Assembly: GCF_022829465.1 (NCBI RefSeq)
Contig: NZ_JAKSXZ010000050.1
Span: 1-64,000, forward strand
DNA: 64,000 bases
Direction: 5' to 3'
From: Methylobacterium sp. J-067
GTDB taxonomy: Bacteria > Pseudomonadota > Alphaproteobacteria > Rhizobiales > Beijerinckiaceae
Made by a program: the position numbers and the translations under genes. Positions 50,337-59,269 of this stretch are shown here, in pieces. Position 1 is the stretch's first letter. Each line of letters starts with the position of its first letter. The notes under the pieces were generated by a model. The model was given only the letters and a program-made list of their open reading frames with translations. It was not told where the DNA came from and ran no database searches.

Positions 50337-51236
50337 ATGAAGATCGGATTTATCGGGCTCGGCATCATGGGCCGCCCCATGGCGGCGAACCTGATGAAGG
50401 CTGGCCACGACCTCTTCCTGAAATCCGGATCGAAACCGGTGGCGGAGGATCTGGTCTCGGCCGGCGGCCGCGTCTGCGAGAGCGCCCGCGCCGTGGCCGA
50501 GCAGGCCGACGTGATCATCACGATGGTGCCGGACACGCCGCAGGTCGAGGCGGTGCTGTTCGGTCCCGCCGGTGTCGCAGAGGGCCTGAGCCCCGGCAAG
50601 CTGGTGATCGACATGAGTTCGATCTCGCCGATCGCCACCAAGGACCTCGCCCGCCGCATCAACGAACGCGGCTGCGACTACCTCGATGCACCGGTCTCGG
50701 GCGGCGAGGTCGGGGCGAGGGCCGCCTCGCTCACCATCATGGTCGGCGGGCCCGAGGCCGCCTTCGCGCGGGCGATGCCGCTGTTCGAGGCGATGGGCAA
50801 GACCATCACCCTCGTCGGCGGGAACGGCGACGGCCAGACCACCAAGGTGGCCAACCAGATCATCGTCGCGCTGAACATCGAGGCCGTGGCCGAGGCGCTG
50901 GTCTTCGCCGCGAAGGCCGGAGCCGACCCGGCCCGCGTGCGCCAGGCCCTCATGGGGGGGTTCGCCGCGTCTCGCGTCCTCGAGGTGCACGGCGAACGCA
51001 TGGTCAAGGGCACCTTCGACCCGGGCTTCCGGATCGAACTGCACCAGAAGGACCTGAACCTCGCGCTTCAGGGCGCCCGGACGCTCGGCGTGCCGCTGCC
51101 CAACACGGCGACCGCGCAGGAGCTCTTCAACACCTGCGCGGCGCAGGGCGGCCAGGGGTGGGACCATTCCGCGATGGTCCGGGCCCTGGAGCTCATGGCG
51201 AACCGCACCCTGGCCGGCCCGCCCGCGGTCGCCTGA
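50337..51236 (+). CDS. garR: Tartronate semialdehyde reductase (2-hydroxy-3-oxopropionate reductase)
   Basis: The 299-residue beta-hydroxyacid dehydrogenase has the Rossmann motif IGFIGLGIMGRPMAANLMKA at its start, substrate motif DAPVSGGEVGARAASLTIM (near residue 119) and catalytic-lysine region GDGQTTKVANQIIVALNIEA (near 165). Reduces tartronate semialdehyde to glycerate with NAD(P)H. 27 bp after the aldolase and surely in its operon. Ends 14 bp from the convergent ABC ATPase gene. Confidence 0.9.
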   Translation: MKIGFIGLGIMGRPMAANLMKAGHDLFLKSGSKPVAEDLVSAGGRVCESARAVAEQADVIITMVPDTPQVEAVLFGPAGVAEGLSPGKLVIDMSSISPIATKDLARRINERGCDYLDAPVSGGEVGARAASLTIMVGGPEAAFARAMPLFEAMGKTITLVGGNGDGQTTKVANQIIVALNIEAVAEALVFAAKAGADPARVRQALMGGFAASRVLEVHGERMVKGTFDPGFRIELHQKDLNLALQGARTLGVPLPNTATAQELFNTCAAQGGQGWDHSAMVRALELMANRTLAGPPAVA

Positions 51237-51250
51237 CCCCGCCGGGGAAC

Positions 51251-52345
51251 TCAGTGTTCCAGCAGGATGCAATGGTCCGGGTCGGCCGACAGCGAGGCCG
51301 CCTGACCCTCCGACCAGGGTTGCATGCCGGTCTGGCGGACGACCAATTCACGGCCGCCCCACTCCACATGAACCTGGGTGAGGTCGCCCAGGAAGATGGC
51401 CCGCTTCACCGTCACCGGCCACACGTTCGTCTCATGCGCCGGGGCCTGCGGCGTCAGCTTGAGATGGACCGTCCGGACGGAGAAGCTCGGCCGGTCGCCG
51501 ACGGCGCGGCCGTGGGCCGATCCGTGGATGAGGTGGCCGCCCGGGGTCTCCAGGGCGATCGCGTCGCCCCGGGTCAGGTCCGGCCTGATCCGGCCCTGGA
51601 TGAGGTTGGCCGAACCGACGAAGTCGGCGACGAACTCGGTGCGCGGATAATTGTAGATCTCGGAGGGCGGGCCGCTCTGCTCGATCTGCCCGGCGCGCAT
51701 CACGACGATCTTGTCGGACATCGCGAGCGCCTCCTCCAGGTCGTGCGTGACGTAGAGCGAGGTGACGCCGAGGCGGTGCTGAAGCTCGCGCAGCTCGATG
51801 CGCATGTCGCCCCGCAGCTTCGCGTCGAGGTTCGACAGCGGCTCGTCGAACAGCAGGACCGACGGCGAGAAGGCGCAGGCCCGCGCCAGCGCCACCCGCT
51901 GCTGCTGCCCGCCCGAGAGCTGCGAGGCGTGGCGGTCGGCGTACGGCCCCATCTGGACGAGGTCGAGGGCGGCGCCCACCCGCTCGCGGATCTCGGCCGC
52001 CCCCTTCTGGCGCACGCGCAGGCCGTACGCGACGTTCTCGAAGACCGTCATGTGCGGCCAGATCGCGTAGGACTGGAACACCATCGACAGCCCCCGCGCC
52101 TCGGCGGGAACGTCGATGCCGCGCGCCCCGTCGTAGACGGTGCGGCCGCCGATGCGGATCGCGCCCGCGCTCGGCTTCTCCAGCCCCGCGACCGCGCGCA
52201 GCGTCGTCGTCTTGCCGCAGCCCGAGGGCCCGAGCAGCGTGAGCTGCTGGCCGGCGGCGACCGTGAAGCTGACCGGACCGACCGCAGCCACCGCGCCGTA
52301 GCGGATGACAAGGTCCTCGACCTCGATGTGCTGTCCCGGGCTCAT
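51251..52345 (-). CDS. ABC importer ATPase (Fe3+/spermidine/AEP-type)
   Basis: 364 residues: Walker A GPSGCGKT (39-46), LSGGQQQRVALARA signature (near 143), VLLFDEPLSNLDAKLRGDM and THDLEEALAMSDKI, then a C-terminal TOBE-like region (about 245-364) as in PotA/FbpC/AfuC ATPases. It energises the importer formed with the next two genes. Start is 1 bp from the permease stop. Operon order: hydroxyacid dehydrogenase, binding protein, permease, ATPase. Confidence 0.93.
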   Translation of the reverse strand: MSPGQHIEVEDLVIRYGAVAAVGPVSFTVAAGQQLTLLGPSGCGKTTTLRAVAGLEKPSAGAIRIGGRTVYDGARGIDVPAEARGLSMVFQSYAIWPHMTVFENVAYGLRVRQKGAAEIRERVGAALDLVQMGPYADRHASQLSGGQQQRVALARACAFSPSVLLFDEPLSNLDAKLRGDMRIELRELQHRLGVTSLYVTHDLEEALAMSDKIVVMRAGQIEQSGPPSEIYNYPRTEFVADFVGSANLIQGRIRPDLTRGDAIALETPGGHLIHGSAHGRAVGDRPSFSVRTVHLKLTPQAPAHETNVWPVTVKRAIFLGDLTQVHVEWGGRELVVRQTGMQPWSEGQAASLSADPDHCILLEH

Positions 52346-52346
52346 G

Positions 52347-54068
52347 CTAGGCTCCGATCCGCCCGTAGCGGCGGGTGATGGCGAGGAAGACGAGCATCGC
52401 GACCCCGACGAAGGCGGTCTGGATCAGCGCCATCGCCGCGGTGAGTTCACTCGAGGAGGAGAAGAACGCCTCCACGATGGCGGGGGTCAGCACCTTCGAA
52501 TCGGGCCCCATCAGCAGGATCGAGGCGCCGAGCTCCCGCACGCTCGCCACGAAGATGAGCAGCCAGGCGGCGAACAGGCCGGGCTTCAGGAGCGGCATGG
52601 TGATGGTGCGCAGCCGCTGGCCCCAGCTCGCACCGCACACCTCGCCACATTCCTCCAGGCTCTTGTCGAGCTGGACCAGCACGCCGCTGATCGCCCGCAC
52701 GCCGAGCGGCAGGAACACGGTGAGATAGGCGATCAGCAGGATCCAGATCGTGCCGTAGACCGGTATCGGGAACACCAGCCACGCCCACATCATGCCGAAG
52801 GCGAAGACCAGCCGCGGCACCGCCTGCGGGAACATCACGATGTATTCGAGCATGCCCCGCCCCGCGAGGCGGGAGCGCTGGATCAGCCATGCGAGCAGCC
52901 CTGTCACGACGACACCGATCGTCGCGGTCAGCACGCCGAGGAACAGGCTGTTCCAGATCGCCTGCCGCACGGCGTTGAGCGAGAGCGCGGTGCGGTAATG
53001 CTCCAGGGTGAAGTTGTCGGCCGAGGGCAGCGCCACCGCGAGCCGCTGGACCGAGGCGTAGCCCAGCGTCGCGATCGGCAGGACGACCGAGAGGACGACA
53101 TAGGCGATGCACAGCGCGAACAGCGCCCAGCGCAGGCCCCCGACATCCATCGGGCGCGGCCGGAAGGCCTTGCCGGTCACGGTCACGTAGCTGCGGCCGC
53201 GGGTGACACGCCGGTAGGCATAGAGCATCGCGAACATCACGACGAACAGCGACACGCCCATGGCGGCGGCGAGCGGCAGCTTCGGGGGGTATTGGGAGAC
53301 GAGCTGATAGATCGCCGTGGTGATCACGTAGAAGCGGTTCGGCGTCCCGAGCACCAGCGCGGCCGCGAACGACCCGAGCATCTCGGCGAAGACGAAGAGC
53401 GCGGCCCCGAGCACGCCGGGGGCGACGAGCGGCAGGGTTACCTTCAGCATGGTGCGCAGCCGGCTCCCGCCGAGGATCTGGCTCGCCTCCTCCAGCGACG
53501 GATCCATCGACTTCATCACGGCGCTGATCATCACGAAGGCGACGGAGCCCTCGAACAGCGCCATCACCCAGGCGATCCCGACGGGCCCCGTGATGTCGAC
53601 GATCGCCCCGCCGCCGCCCAGCGCACGCCAGATCTGGTTGATGAACCCGCTCTCGGGCGCGCCGAGGAAGTTCCAGGCCAGCGCGCCGAGCAGCGGCGTG
53701 ACGTAATAGGGCACCGCCATCAGCTGCTCCAGCGTGCCGCGGAAGGGCACGTTGGTGCGCGTCAGGATCCAGGCGAACAGGAAGCCGAACACCATCGCCA
53801 TCGCCGTCGCGGCGAAGGCGACGACGAGGGTGTTGAGCATCACCTCCCAGTAGTTCGGGAGCAGCGCGTAATTGTCGAGGCCGTAGGCGGTCGGCGGCCG
53901 CACGTTCGGGTCGCCGACGTCCAGGGAGGCCTGGATCAGGTAGTAGATCGGGTAGAGCACGCACAGCGCGGCGGTGATCGCCACGGCATAGCCGACGACC
54001 TTCTGCGTCGGGAAATGCCGGCGGTGCGCGACCATCGGCAGGGGCGGGGCGTCCGTAAGCGCGGTCAT
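52347..54068 (-). CDS. ABC importer permease, fused two-domain type
   Basis: The 573-residue membrane protein holds two BPD_transp_1 domains in one chain (about 70-300 and 350-560) with EAA loops EEASQILGGSRLRTMLKVTL (near 205) and EECGEVCGASWGQRLRTITM (near 490). This fused FbpB/AfuB-type permease is typical of iron(III) and 2-aminoethylphosphonate importers. Twelve or so helices are visible. It lies between ATPase and binding protein, 10 bp apart. Confidence 0.93.
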   Translation of the reverse strand: MTALTDAPPLPMVAHRRHFPTQKVVGYAVAITAALCVLYPIYYLIQASLDVGDPNVRPPTAYGLDNYALLPNYWEVMLNTLVVAFAATAMAMVFGFLFAWILTRTNVPFRGTLEQLMAVPYYVTPLLGALAWNFLGAPESGFINQIWRALGGGGAIVDITGPVGIAWVMALFEGSVAFVMISAVMKSMDPSLEEASQILGGSRLRTMLKVTLPLVAPGVLGAALFVFAEMLGSFAAALVLGTPNRFYVITTAIYQLVSQYPPKLPLAAAMGVSLFVVMFAMLYAYRRVTRGRSYVTVTGKAFRPRPMDVGGLRWALFALCIAYVVLSVVLPIATLGYASVQRLAVALPSADNFTLEHYRTALSLNAVRQAIWNSLFLGVLTATIGVVVTGLLAWLIQRSRLAGRGMLEYIVMFPQAVPRLVFAFGMMWAWLVFPIPVYGTIWILLIAYLTVFLPLGVRAISGVLVQLDKSLEECGEVCGASWGQRLRTITMPLLKPGLFAAWLLIFVASVRELGASILLMGPDSKVLTPAIVEAFFSSSSELTAAMALIQTAFVGVAMLVFLAITRRYGRIGA

Positions 54069-54078
54069 GGCCGGCGGC

Positions 54079-55170
54079 TCACAGGCCCATCATCCCGTTC
54101 CATTCCTTGACGAAGGCGGAATGGGACTGGGCAAGCTTCTCGATGTCGGGAAACAGGAGCTTGTACTCGCGCAGGTTGGCCCCGCCGGGCATCGGCGGCG
54201 CGTCCCTGCGCAGGGAGGGATAATAGTAGAACGGGTTGTTCTGGTAGACGGCCTGCCCGCGCTGCGACATGAGCCAGTCCAGGAACAGGCGGGCGGCCTG
54301 CGGGTGCGGCGCCTTGGTGGCGAGGCCGGTGGCGAGCGTCGCGGTCGGCGCCCCATCCTCCGGCACCACAAACCGCACCGGAGCGCCCTTGTCCTTGGCG
54401 AGTTGGTAGCCGGCCCATTCGGCCATGCCGCAAATCTTGTCGTCGCCCTTTGCGAGTCGGTCGAAGATCTGGGCGCGGGAATCGAAGCCGCGCGGGCGCT
54501 GCTTGGCGAAGTCCTTCCAGAAGCCGTCGCCGTAGAGCCGCCGCAGCTCGTACCATTGCACGAACTGCGATCCGCTCGTCACCTGCTTGGTGCTGATCGT
54601 GCCGCGCCACTTCGGGTCGAGCAGATCCTTCCAGCTCTTGGGCGCCTCGGCCTCGGGCACGCGGTCGGTGTTGTAGGCGATGCCGATGGGCAGCACGCCG
54701 GAATGGAAGAAGTAGCCGGGCGGATTGTCGAGCGCGGTCTCAGGATAGGCCTTCGCTTGCGGCGAGACGTAGAGCTCGAAGCCGTCCCTCTTGCGGAAGT
54801 CCATGGCGGTCGGGACTTCCGAAAACTGGATGACGTCGGCGGCGAAGCGGCCGGCTGAGCGTTCGGCCAGGAGCTTGCTGTAGAGCGCGCCGGTCTGGGC
54901 GCGCAGGTAGTTGCCCTTGATCTTCGGGAAATCGGTCGAGAAGGCCTTCATCAGCGCCGCCGCCGCAGGATCGCTGTCGTGCGTGTAGAAGAGGATCTCG
55001 CCCTCCTTCTCGGCGGCCGCGACGTCGGCGCCTGTCTCGAAGCCGTGGACCGTGGTGGTCGCGTGGCCCTGCGCCCAGGCCTGCCGCAGGAGCGCGGGCG
55101 CGAGCGGGAGGGCGAGGCCGCTGGCGAGCAGGCTGCGCCGGGACGGCCCGCCCTTCGTCAATTCCGTCAT
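54079..55170 (-). CDS. ABC importer substrate-binding protein (family 1, FutA/PhnS-like)
   Basis: 363 residues with a twin-arginine signal (SRRSLLASGLALPLAPALL then RQAWA). Mature two-lobe binding protein: EILFYTHDSDPAAAALMKAF, ADVIQFSEVPTAMDFRK, YFFHSGVLPIGIAYNTD, PHPQAARLFLDWLMSQRG. It is close to Fe3+/AEP-binding proteins, but the clusters of Tyr that bind iron in FutA are not evident, and the operon suggests an organic acid. ATG 55170 is best spaced from GGAGGAC; ATG 55173 is too close. Confidence 0.9.
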   Translation of the reverse strand: MTELTKGGPSRRSLLASGLALPLAPALLRQAWAQGHATTTVHGFETGADVAAAEKEGEILFYTHDSDPAAAALMKAFSTDFPKIKGNYLRAQTGALYSKLLAERSAGRFAADVIQFSEVPTAMDFRKRDGFELYVSPQAKAYPETALDNPPGYFFHSGVLPIGIAYNTDRVPEAEAPKSWKDLLDPKWRGTISTKQVTSGSQFVQWYELRRLYGDGFWKDFAKQRPRGFDSRAQIFDRLAKGDDKICGMAEWAGYQLAKDKGAPVRFVVPEDGAPTATLATGLATKAPHPQAARLFLDWLMSQRGQAVYQNNPFYYYPSLRRDAPPMPGGANLREYKLLFPDIEKLAQSHSAFVKEWNGMMGL

Positions 55171-55276
55171 CATGTCCTCCCGTATCGTTGTTGTTTGGAC
55201 GCCGCCTCCGGTCTTCGCCGGGGTTCGGCCCTTTGGGGTCCGCGCGGGGCGCGGCCTCGCCGACGGCCGTCTGGCC

Positions 55277-56254
55277 CTATGCGGCCGTGCGCGGCCCGGC
55301 GGTTTCCGGCACCGGCGTCAGCGGTTCCTTCCCGGCGAACCACGCGACGAGGTTGTCGACGACGAGGCGGGCCATCGCGTCCCGGGTGTGATGCGAGGCG
55401 GACCCGATATGGGGGAGCAGCACCGCATTGGCGCAGGCGAGCAAGGCCTCGGGCACCCGCGGCTCGTGCGCGAACACGTCGAGCCCGGCGCCCGCGATGG
55501 TGCCGTCGGCGAGCGCCCCGGCCAGGGCTGCCTCGTCGATGATCGAGCCCCGGCCGACATTCACCACGATGCCGTTCGGACCCAGGGCTTCCAGCACCGC
55601 ACGCCCGACCAGGCCGTCGGTCGCGGCCCCGCCCGGCGCCGCGATGACCAGCGTGTCGACCGCAGCGGCGAGGTCGAGCACGTCCGCGTAATAGGGGTAA
55701 TCGACCTCGGGCTGGTTGCGGCGGCCGCAATAGCTGACGGGCAGGCCGAACGCCTCGACCCGGCGGGCGATCGCCTTGCCGATCCGGCCGAGCCCGAGGA
55801 TGCCGACGGAACGCCCGCGCAGGCTCGCCGTGGGGGGAAAGGCGCCCGCGAGCCAGGCGCCGCTCCGCAGGAAGCGCTCCGCCTCGCCCGTCCGGCGCAC
55901 GGTCGAGAGCAGGAGGGCGAGGGCGATGTCGGCGACGTCGTCGGTGAGGACATCGGGCGTGTGGGTGACGACGATGCCGCGCCGGGCCGCCTCGGCGGCG
56001 TCGATGTGGTCGTAGCCGACGCCGAAGCTCGCGACGATCTCGAGATGGGGCAGACGGTCGAAGAAGCGCGCGTCGATCGGGTCATGGCCGCCGCCGGCCG
56101 CGATGGCCCGGATCGATGCCGCCTCGCTTCCGGCCAGCCCGGAATAATCCGTATCGTTCGGGATCCGGACGGGTGTGAAATGCTGGGAAATCCCCGCATC
56201 GATCAGTGGCTTGGAGATGCCGTAATGCAGCACATGAGGCGCCGGCGAATGCAT
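55277..56254 (-). CDS. D-2-hydroxyacid dehydrogenase (GhrB-like)
   Basis: The 325-residue NAD(P)-dependent dehydrogenase has Rossmann motif ILGLGRIGKAIARRVEAFG (about 150-168), catalytic Arg in IVVNVGRGSIIDEAALAGAL, Glu in AGLDVFAHEPRVPEALL and His in VLLPHIGSASHHTRDAM. Fits glyoxylate/hydroxypyruvate reductases. First gene of the importer operon, with GGAG 13 nt before the ATG; a 29-bp shared promoter element lies about 100 bp upstream. Confidence 0.93.
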   Translation of the reverse strand: MHSPAPHVLHYGISKPLIDAGISQHFTPVRIPNDTDYSGLAGSEAASIRAIAAGGGHDPIDARFFDRLPHLEIVASFGVGYDHIDAAEAARRGIVVTHTPDVLTDDVADIALALLLSTVRRTGEAERFLRSGAWLAGAFPPTASLRGRSVGILGLGRIGKAIARRVEAFGLPVSYCGRRNQPEVDYPYYADVLDLAAAVDTLVIAAPGGAATDGLVGRAVLEALGPNGIVVNVGRGSIIDEAALAGALADGTIAGAGLDVFAHEPRVPEALLACANAVLLPHIGSASHHTRDAMARLVVDNLVAWFAGKEPLTPVPETAGPRTAA

Positions 56255-56354
56255 GGCGATAACTCCCCTCCCGGCCTATCCACTTGCAGTGAGCGGATAT
56301 TTGCTTTGATGACCAAGCCAACATTGTTGCTCGATCATGTCTAGTTCAAATCTT

Positions 56355-56383
56355 GCATCAATTGTTGCGCTTCGAGCATCAAT
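56355..56383 (-). promoter_or_regulatory. Shared operator, copy A (importer operon)
   Basis: Direct repeat GCATCAAT (56355-56362 and 56376-56383), 21 bp apart, with TGTTGCGC immediately after the first. Lies about 100 bp upstream of the hydroxyacid dehydrogenase start. Copy B at 59078-59106 has the same layout and is identical at 22 of 24 positions outside the 5-bp spacer. Confidence 0.65.
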
Positions 56384-56442
56384 CGCCGACGACAGGACCT
56401 GGATTGCAACCGGGCACTGTCGTCACCGTCCTCTCGCAGCGA

Positions 56443-57573
56443 TCAGTGCAGGCTGCCGAACCCCGCCACGTCCCGCGTCCAGGCCAGCGCCTGTTCGCTG
56501 AGGCTGATGCCGAGACCGGGGCGGGTCGGCACGAGCATCCGTCCATCTTGCAATTCCAGACGCTCGTTGAACAGCGGCTCCAGCCACTCGAAATGCTCCA
56601 CCCACGGCTCCCGCTGCATCGCGGCGGCGAGGTGGATGTGCAGCTCCATCGAGAAGTGCGGGGCGATGGTCATGCCGGCGAACTCGGCGAGCGTCGCGAC
56701 CCTCAGATAGGGGGTGATGCCGCCCACGCGGGGGGCATCCGGCATCAGGAAGTCGGCGCTGTTCTGGCGGATGAAGTCCCAGTGCTCGGACACGCTCGTC
56801 AGCATTTCGCCGGTGGCGATCGGCGTGTCGAGGGCGGCGGCGAGCGCCGCGTGGCCGGCGGCGTCGTAGCAATCGAGGGGTTCCTCGATCCAGATCAGGT
56901 TGAACCGCTCGAAGATGCGGCCCATCCGCATCGCGGTCGGCCGGTCCCATTGCTGGTTGGCGTCGACCATCAGCGGGAAGGCGTCGCCGAGATGTTCGCG
57001 AACGCGGGACACGCGCTCGATGTCGAGGGCCCAGTCCGGCTGACCGACCTTCAGCTTGATGCCGCCGATCCCCTTCTCGCGGGAGCGGTCGGTGTTCACC
57101 AGAAGCTCCTCCAGCGGGGTGTGCAGGAAGCCGCCGGAGGTGTTGTAGCAGCGCACCGAGTCGCGCTGCGCCCCGAGGAGCTTGGCCAGAGACAGGCCGG
57201 CGCGCTTCGCCTTCAGGTCCCAGAGCGCCACGTCGAAGGCGCCGATCGCCTGCACGGCGAGGCCGCTGCGCCCCACCGAGGCGCCCGCCCACGCGAGCTT
57301 GTCCCAGGCCTTGGCGATGTCGCTCGGGTCCTCGCCGAGGAGCGCCGGGGCGATCTCGCAGGCATGGGCGAACTGCCCCGGCCCGCCGGCCCGCTTCGAG
57401 TAGCTGATCCCGAGGCCGCGATGCCCACCCTCGGTCTCGACCTCGCAGAACAGGATCGCGATCTCGGTCATCGGCTTCTGCCGGCCGGTCAGCACCTTGG
57501 CATCGCTGATCGGGGTCTTGAGCGGCAGGTAGACCGAGCGCAGGCGGATGCCGGTGACTGTGTCCTGGGCCAT
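56443..57573 (-). CDS. Enolase-superfamily sugar-acid dehydratase (mandelate racemase subgroup)
   Basis: 376 residues from ATG 57573 with a perfect GGAGG. MR/MLE fold: KxK acid/base pair in GGIKLKVGQPDWALDIERV (near residue 160), metal ligands in MVDANQQWD, IWIEEPLDCYD, IATGEMLTS, and general base His in IAPHFSMELHIHL. It closely recalls L-talarate/galactarate dehydratases (SYSKRAGGPGQ region) that make 2-keto-3-deoxy sugar acids for an aldolase such as the one at 49539. Precise sugar acid unresolved. 32 bp downstream of the MFS gene. Confidence 0.9.
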   Translation of the reverse strand: MAQDTVTGIRLRSVYLPLKTPISDAKVLTGRQKPMTEIAILFCEVETEGGHRGLGISYSKRAGGPGQFAHACEIAPALLGEDPSDIAKAWDKLAWAGASVGRSGLAVQAIGAFDVALWDLKAKRAGLSLAKLLGAQRDSVRCYNTSGGFLHTPLEELLVNTDRSREKGIGGIKLKVGQPDWALDIERVSRVREHLGDAFPLMVDANQQWDRPTAMRMGRIFERFNLIWIEEPLDCYDAAGHAALAAALDTPIATGEMLTSVSEHWDFIRQNSADFLMPDAPRVGGITPYLRVATLAEFAGMTIAPHFSMELHIHLAAAMQREPWVEHFEWLEPLFNERLELQDGRMLVPTRPGLGISLSEQALAWTRDVAGFGSLH

Positions 57574-57605
57574 GATGTCCTCCAAAAGGGTTGGGAATGC
57601 CGCGC

Positions 57606-58970
57606 TCAGGCCCGGGCGGTGCCGACATCGCGCGGGAGGACCGGCTCCGCATCCACCGCGCGCCCGTCGCCGCGGATCTCGAGGCGGTTCAGCGGCCCGA
57701 CGATGACGAGGTAGGAGAGGGCGCCGATCAGCGCGACCACGCCGATGTAGACGAGGGCGAGGTCGAAGGAGCCCATTTCCTTGACGATGATGCCGATGGC
57801 GAGCGGCGTGACGATGCTGGCGAGGTTGCCGCACAGATTGAAGATGCCGCCGCTGACGCCCATGATCTGCTTGGGCGAGACGTCGCCGACGATGCACCAG
57901 CCGAGGTTGCCGATGCCCTTGGCGAAGAAGGCGACGCTCATCACCACGATCACGAACACGTCGGATTGGACGTAGTTGGCAAGGATGATCGTCGAGGAGA
58001 ACAGGAGCCCGACGATGATCGGGAGCTTGCGCGCCGTCGTGAGACTGAAGCCGCGCCGGAGCATCCAATCCGACCACAGGCCACCCGCCAGGCCGCCGAG
58101 GAAGCCGCAGATCGCCGGGATCGCCGCCACGAGGCCGACCTTGAGGATCGACATGCCCCGCGCTTCGAGCAGGTAGGTCGGGAACCACGTTAGGAAGAAC
58201 CACGTGATCGTGGTGAGGCAGAACTGGCCGATATAGATTCCGACCATCATGCGGTTGCTGATCAGCGCCTTCACTTCGGACCAACGGATCCGGTCGCGCT
58301 TGTCCCCCATGTTCGGCAGACCGCCGCCGGCCTCGATGTAGTCGAGCTCGCCCTGGTTGACGCCCCGGTGGTGGCGCGGCTCGTGGACGTAGAGCAGCCA
58401 CACGATGCCGAGGACGATGCCGACGCCGCCGGCCCAGTAGAAGATCGCCTGCCAGCTATGGGCGTGCAGGATCCACGTCATGATCGGCGTGAAGACGGCG
58501 AGCGCGAAATATTGCGCGGACTGGAAGATCGAGGTGGCGAAGGCCCGTTCCTTGGTCGGGAACCACATCACCGTCAGGCGGCTGTTGGCCGGGAAGGCGG
58601 GCGCTTCGGCGATGCCCATCAGGAAGCGCAGGGCGAACAGCGCGAGGAAGGTGAACGAGACGGCGTGGACGAGGCCCTGCATCATCGTGAGGGCCGACCA
58701 CAGGATCAGGCCGATGCCGTAGACGAGGCGGGTGCCGTGTTTGTCGAGCACCCAGCCGCCGGGGATCTGCATCGCCGTGTAGGCCCAGCCGAAGGCCGAG
58801 AAGGCGAGACCCATCGTGATCGCATCGAAACCGAATTCGGCGCGCATCGCCGGGGCCGCGACGGAGAGGGTGGCGCGGTCGACGTAATTGAATGTCGTTG
58901 CCAGGAAGATCAGCGCCAGGATCACGTACCTGACATTGGTCTTCTTCAGGGCGTGCCCTGGTTGAGCCAT
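57606..58970 (-). CDS. MFS transporter, GudP/ExuT-type (sugar acid uptake)
   Basis: 454 residues, twelve helices, from ATG 58970 after GGAGGA. Motifs of the anion:cation symporter family: FNYVDRATLSVAAPAMRAEF, FSAFGWAYTAMQIPGGWVLD, GIAEAPAFPANSRLTVMWFP, ERAFATSIFQSAQYFALAVF. Members bring in D-glucarate, galactarate or hexuronates by proton symport. First gene of a two-gene operon with the dehydratase. Confidence 0.93.
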   Translation of the reverse strand: MAQPGHALKKTNVRYVILALIFLATTFNYVDRATLSVAAPAMRAEFGFDAITMGLAFSAFGWAYTAMQIPGGWVLDKHGTRLVYGIGLILWSALTMMQGLVHAVSFTFLALFALRFLMGIAEAPAFPANSRLTVMWFPTKERAFATSIFQSAQYFALAVFTPIMTWILHAHSWQAIFYWAGGVGIVLGIVWLLYVHEPRHHRGVNQGELDYIEAGGGLPNMGDKRDRIRWSEVKALISNRMMVGIYIGQFCLTTITWFFLTWFPTYLLEARGMSILKVGLVAAIPAICGFLGGLAGGLWSDWMLRRGFSLTTARKLPIIVGLLFSSTIILANYVQSDVFVIVVMSVAFFAKGIGNLGWCIVGDVSPKQIMGVSGGIFNLCGNLASIVTPLAIGIIVKEMGSFDLALVYIGVVALIGALSYLVIVGPLNRLEIRGDGRAVDAEPVLPRDVGTARA

Positions 58971-59077
58971 GGCGGTCCTCCGATGTCGAGGCCCGTCTCG
59001 TCGCTCACGGAGCAACGGCAGCCTTCGTTCAACGGAATGGGTGGCAAAGGACTGTTTTCGTGTCCAACGTCATTTTT

Positions 59078-59106
59078 GGATCGATTGTTGCGCAATCGGC
59101 ATCAAT
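59078..59106 (-). promoter_or_regulatory. Shared operator, copy B (transporter/dehydratase operon)
   Basis: GGATCGAT (59078-59085), TGTTGCGC (59086-59093), 5 bp, GCATCAAT (59099-59106): same layout and spacing as copy A, about 108 bp upstream of the MFS start. It also contains an inverted repeat CGATTG-TTGCG-CAATCG (59082-59098). Confidence 0.65.
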
Positions 59107-59269
59107 GCGAGGAGACACCTTGGATTTCATGGATCTGAGCGGCTGGCGACCGACGGGACTGCATGATCGTGATCCAAAAGTCGTTCGTCCGTTTCGGACG
59201 CGAAGCGGCCAACGGACCGTGGCCGGGAGACATCATCGAAGATGTTCGGAATGACTGAGACCTGAACTC

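Noticed and set aside
49449..51272. 607-codon minus-strand frame over the aldolase and garR
   Set aside because: Shadow of two well-recognised plus-strand enzymes.
59060..59254. Small frames near the shared operator copy B
   Set aside because: They overlap promoter sequence and lack ribosome sites and motifs.
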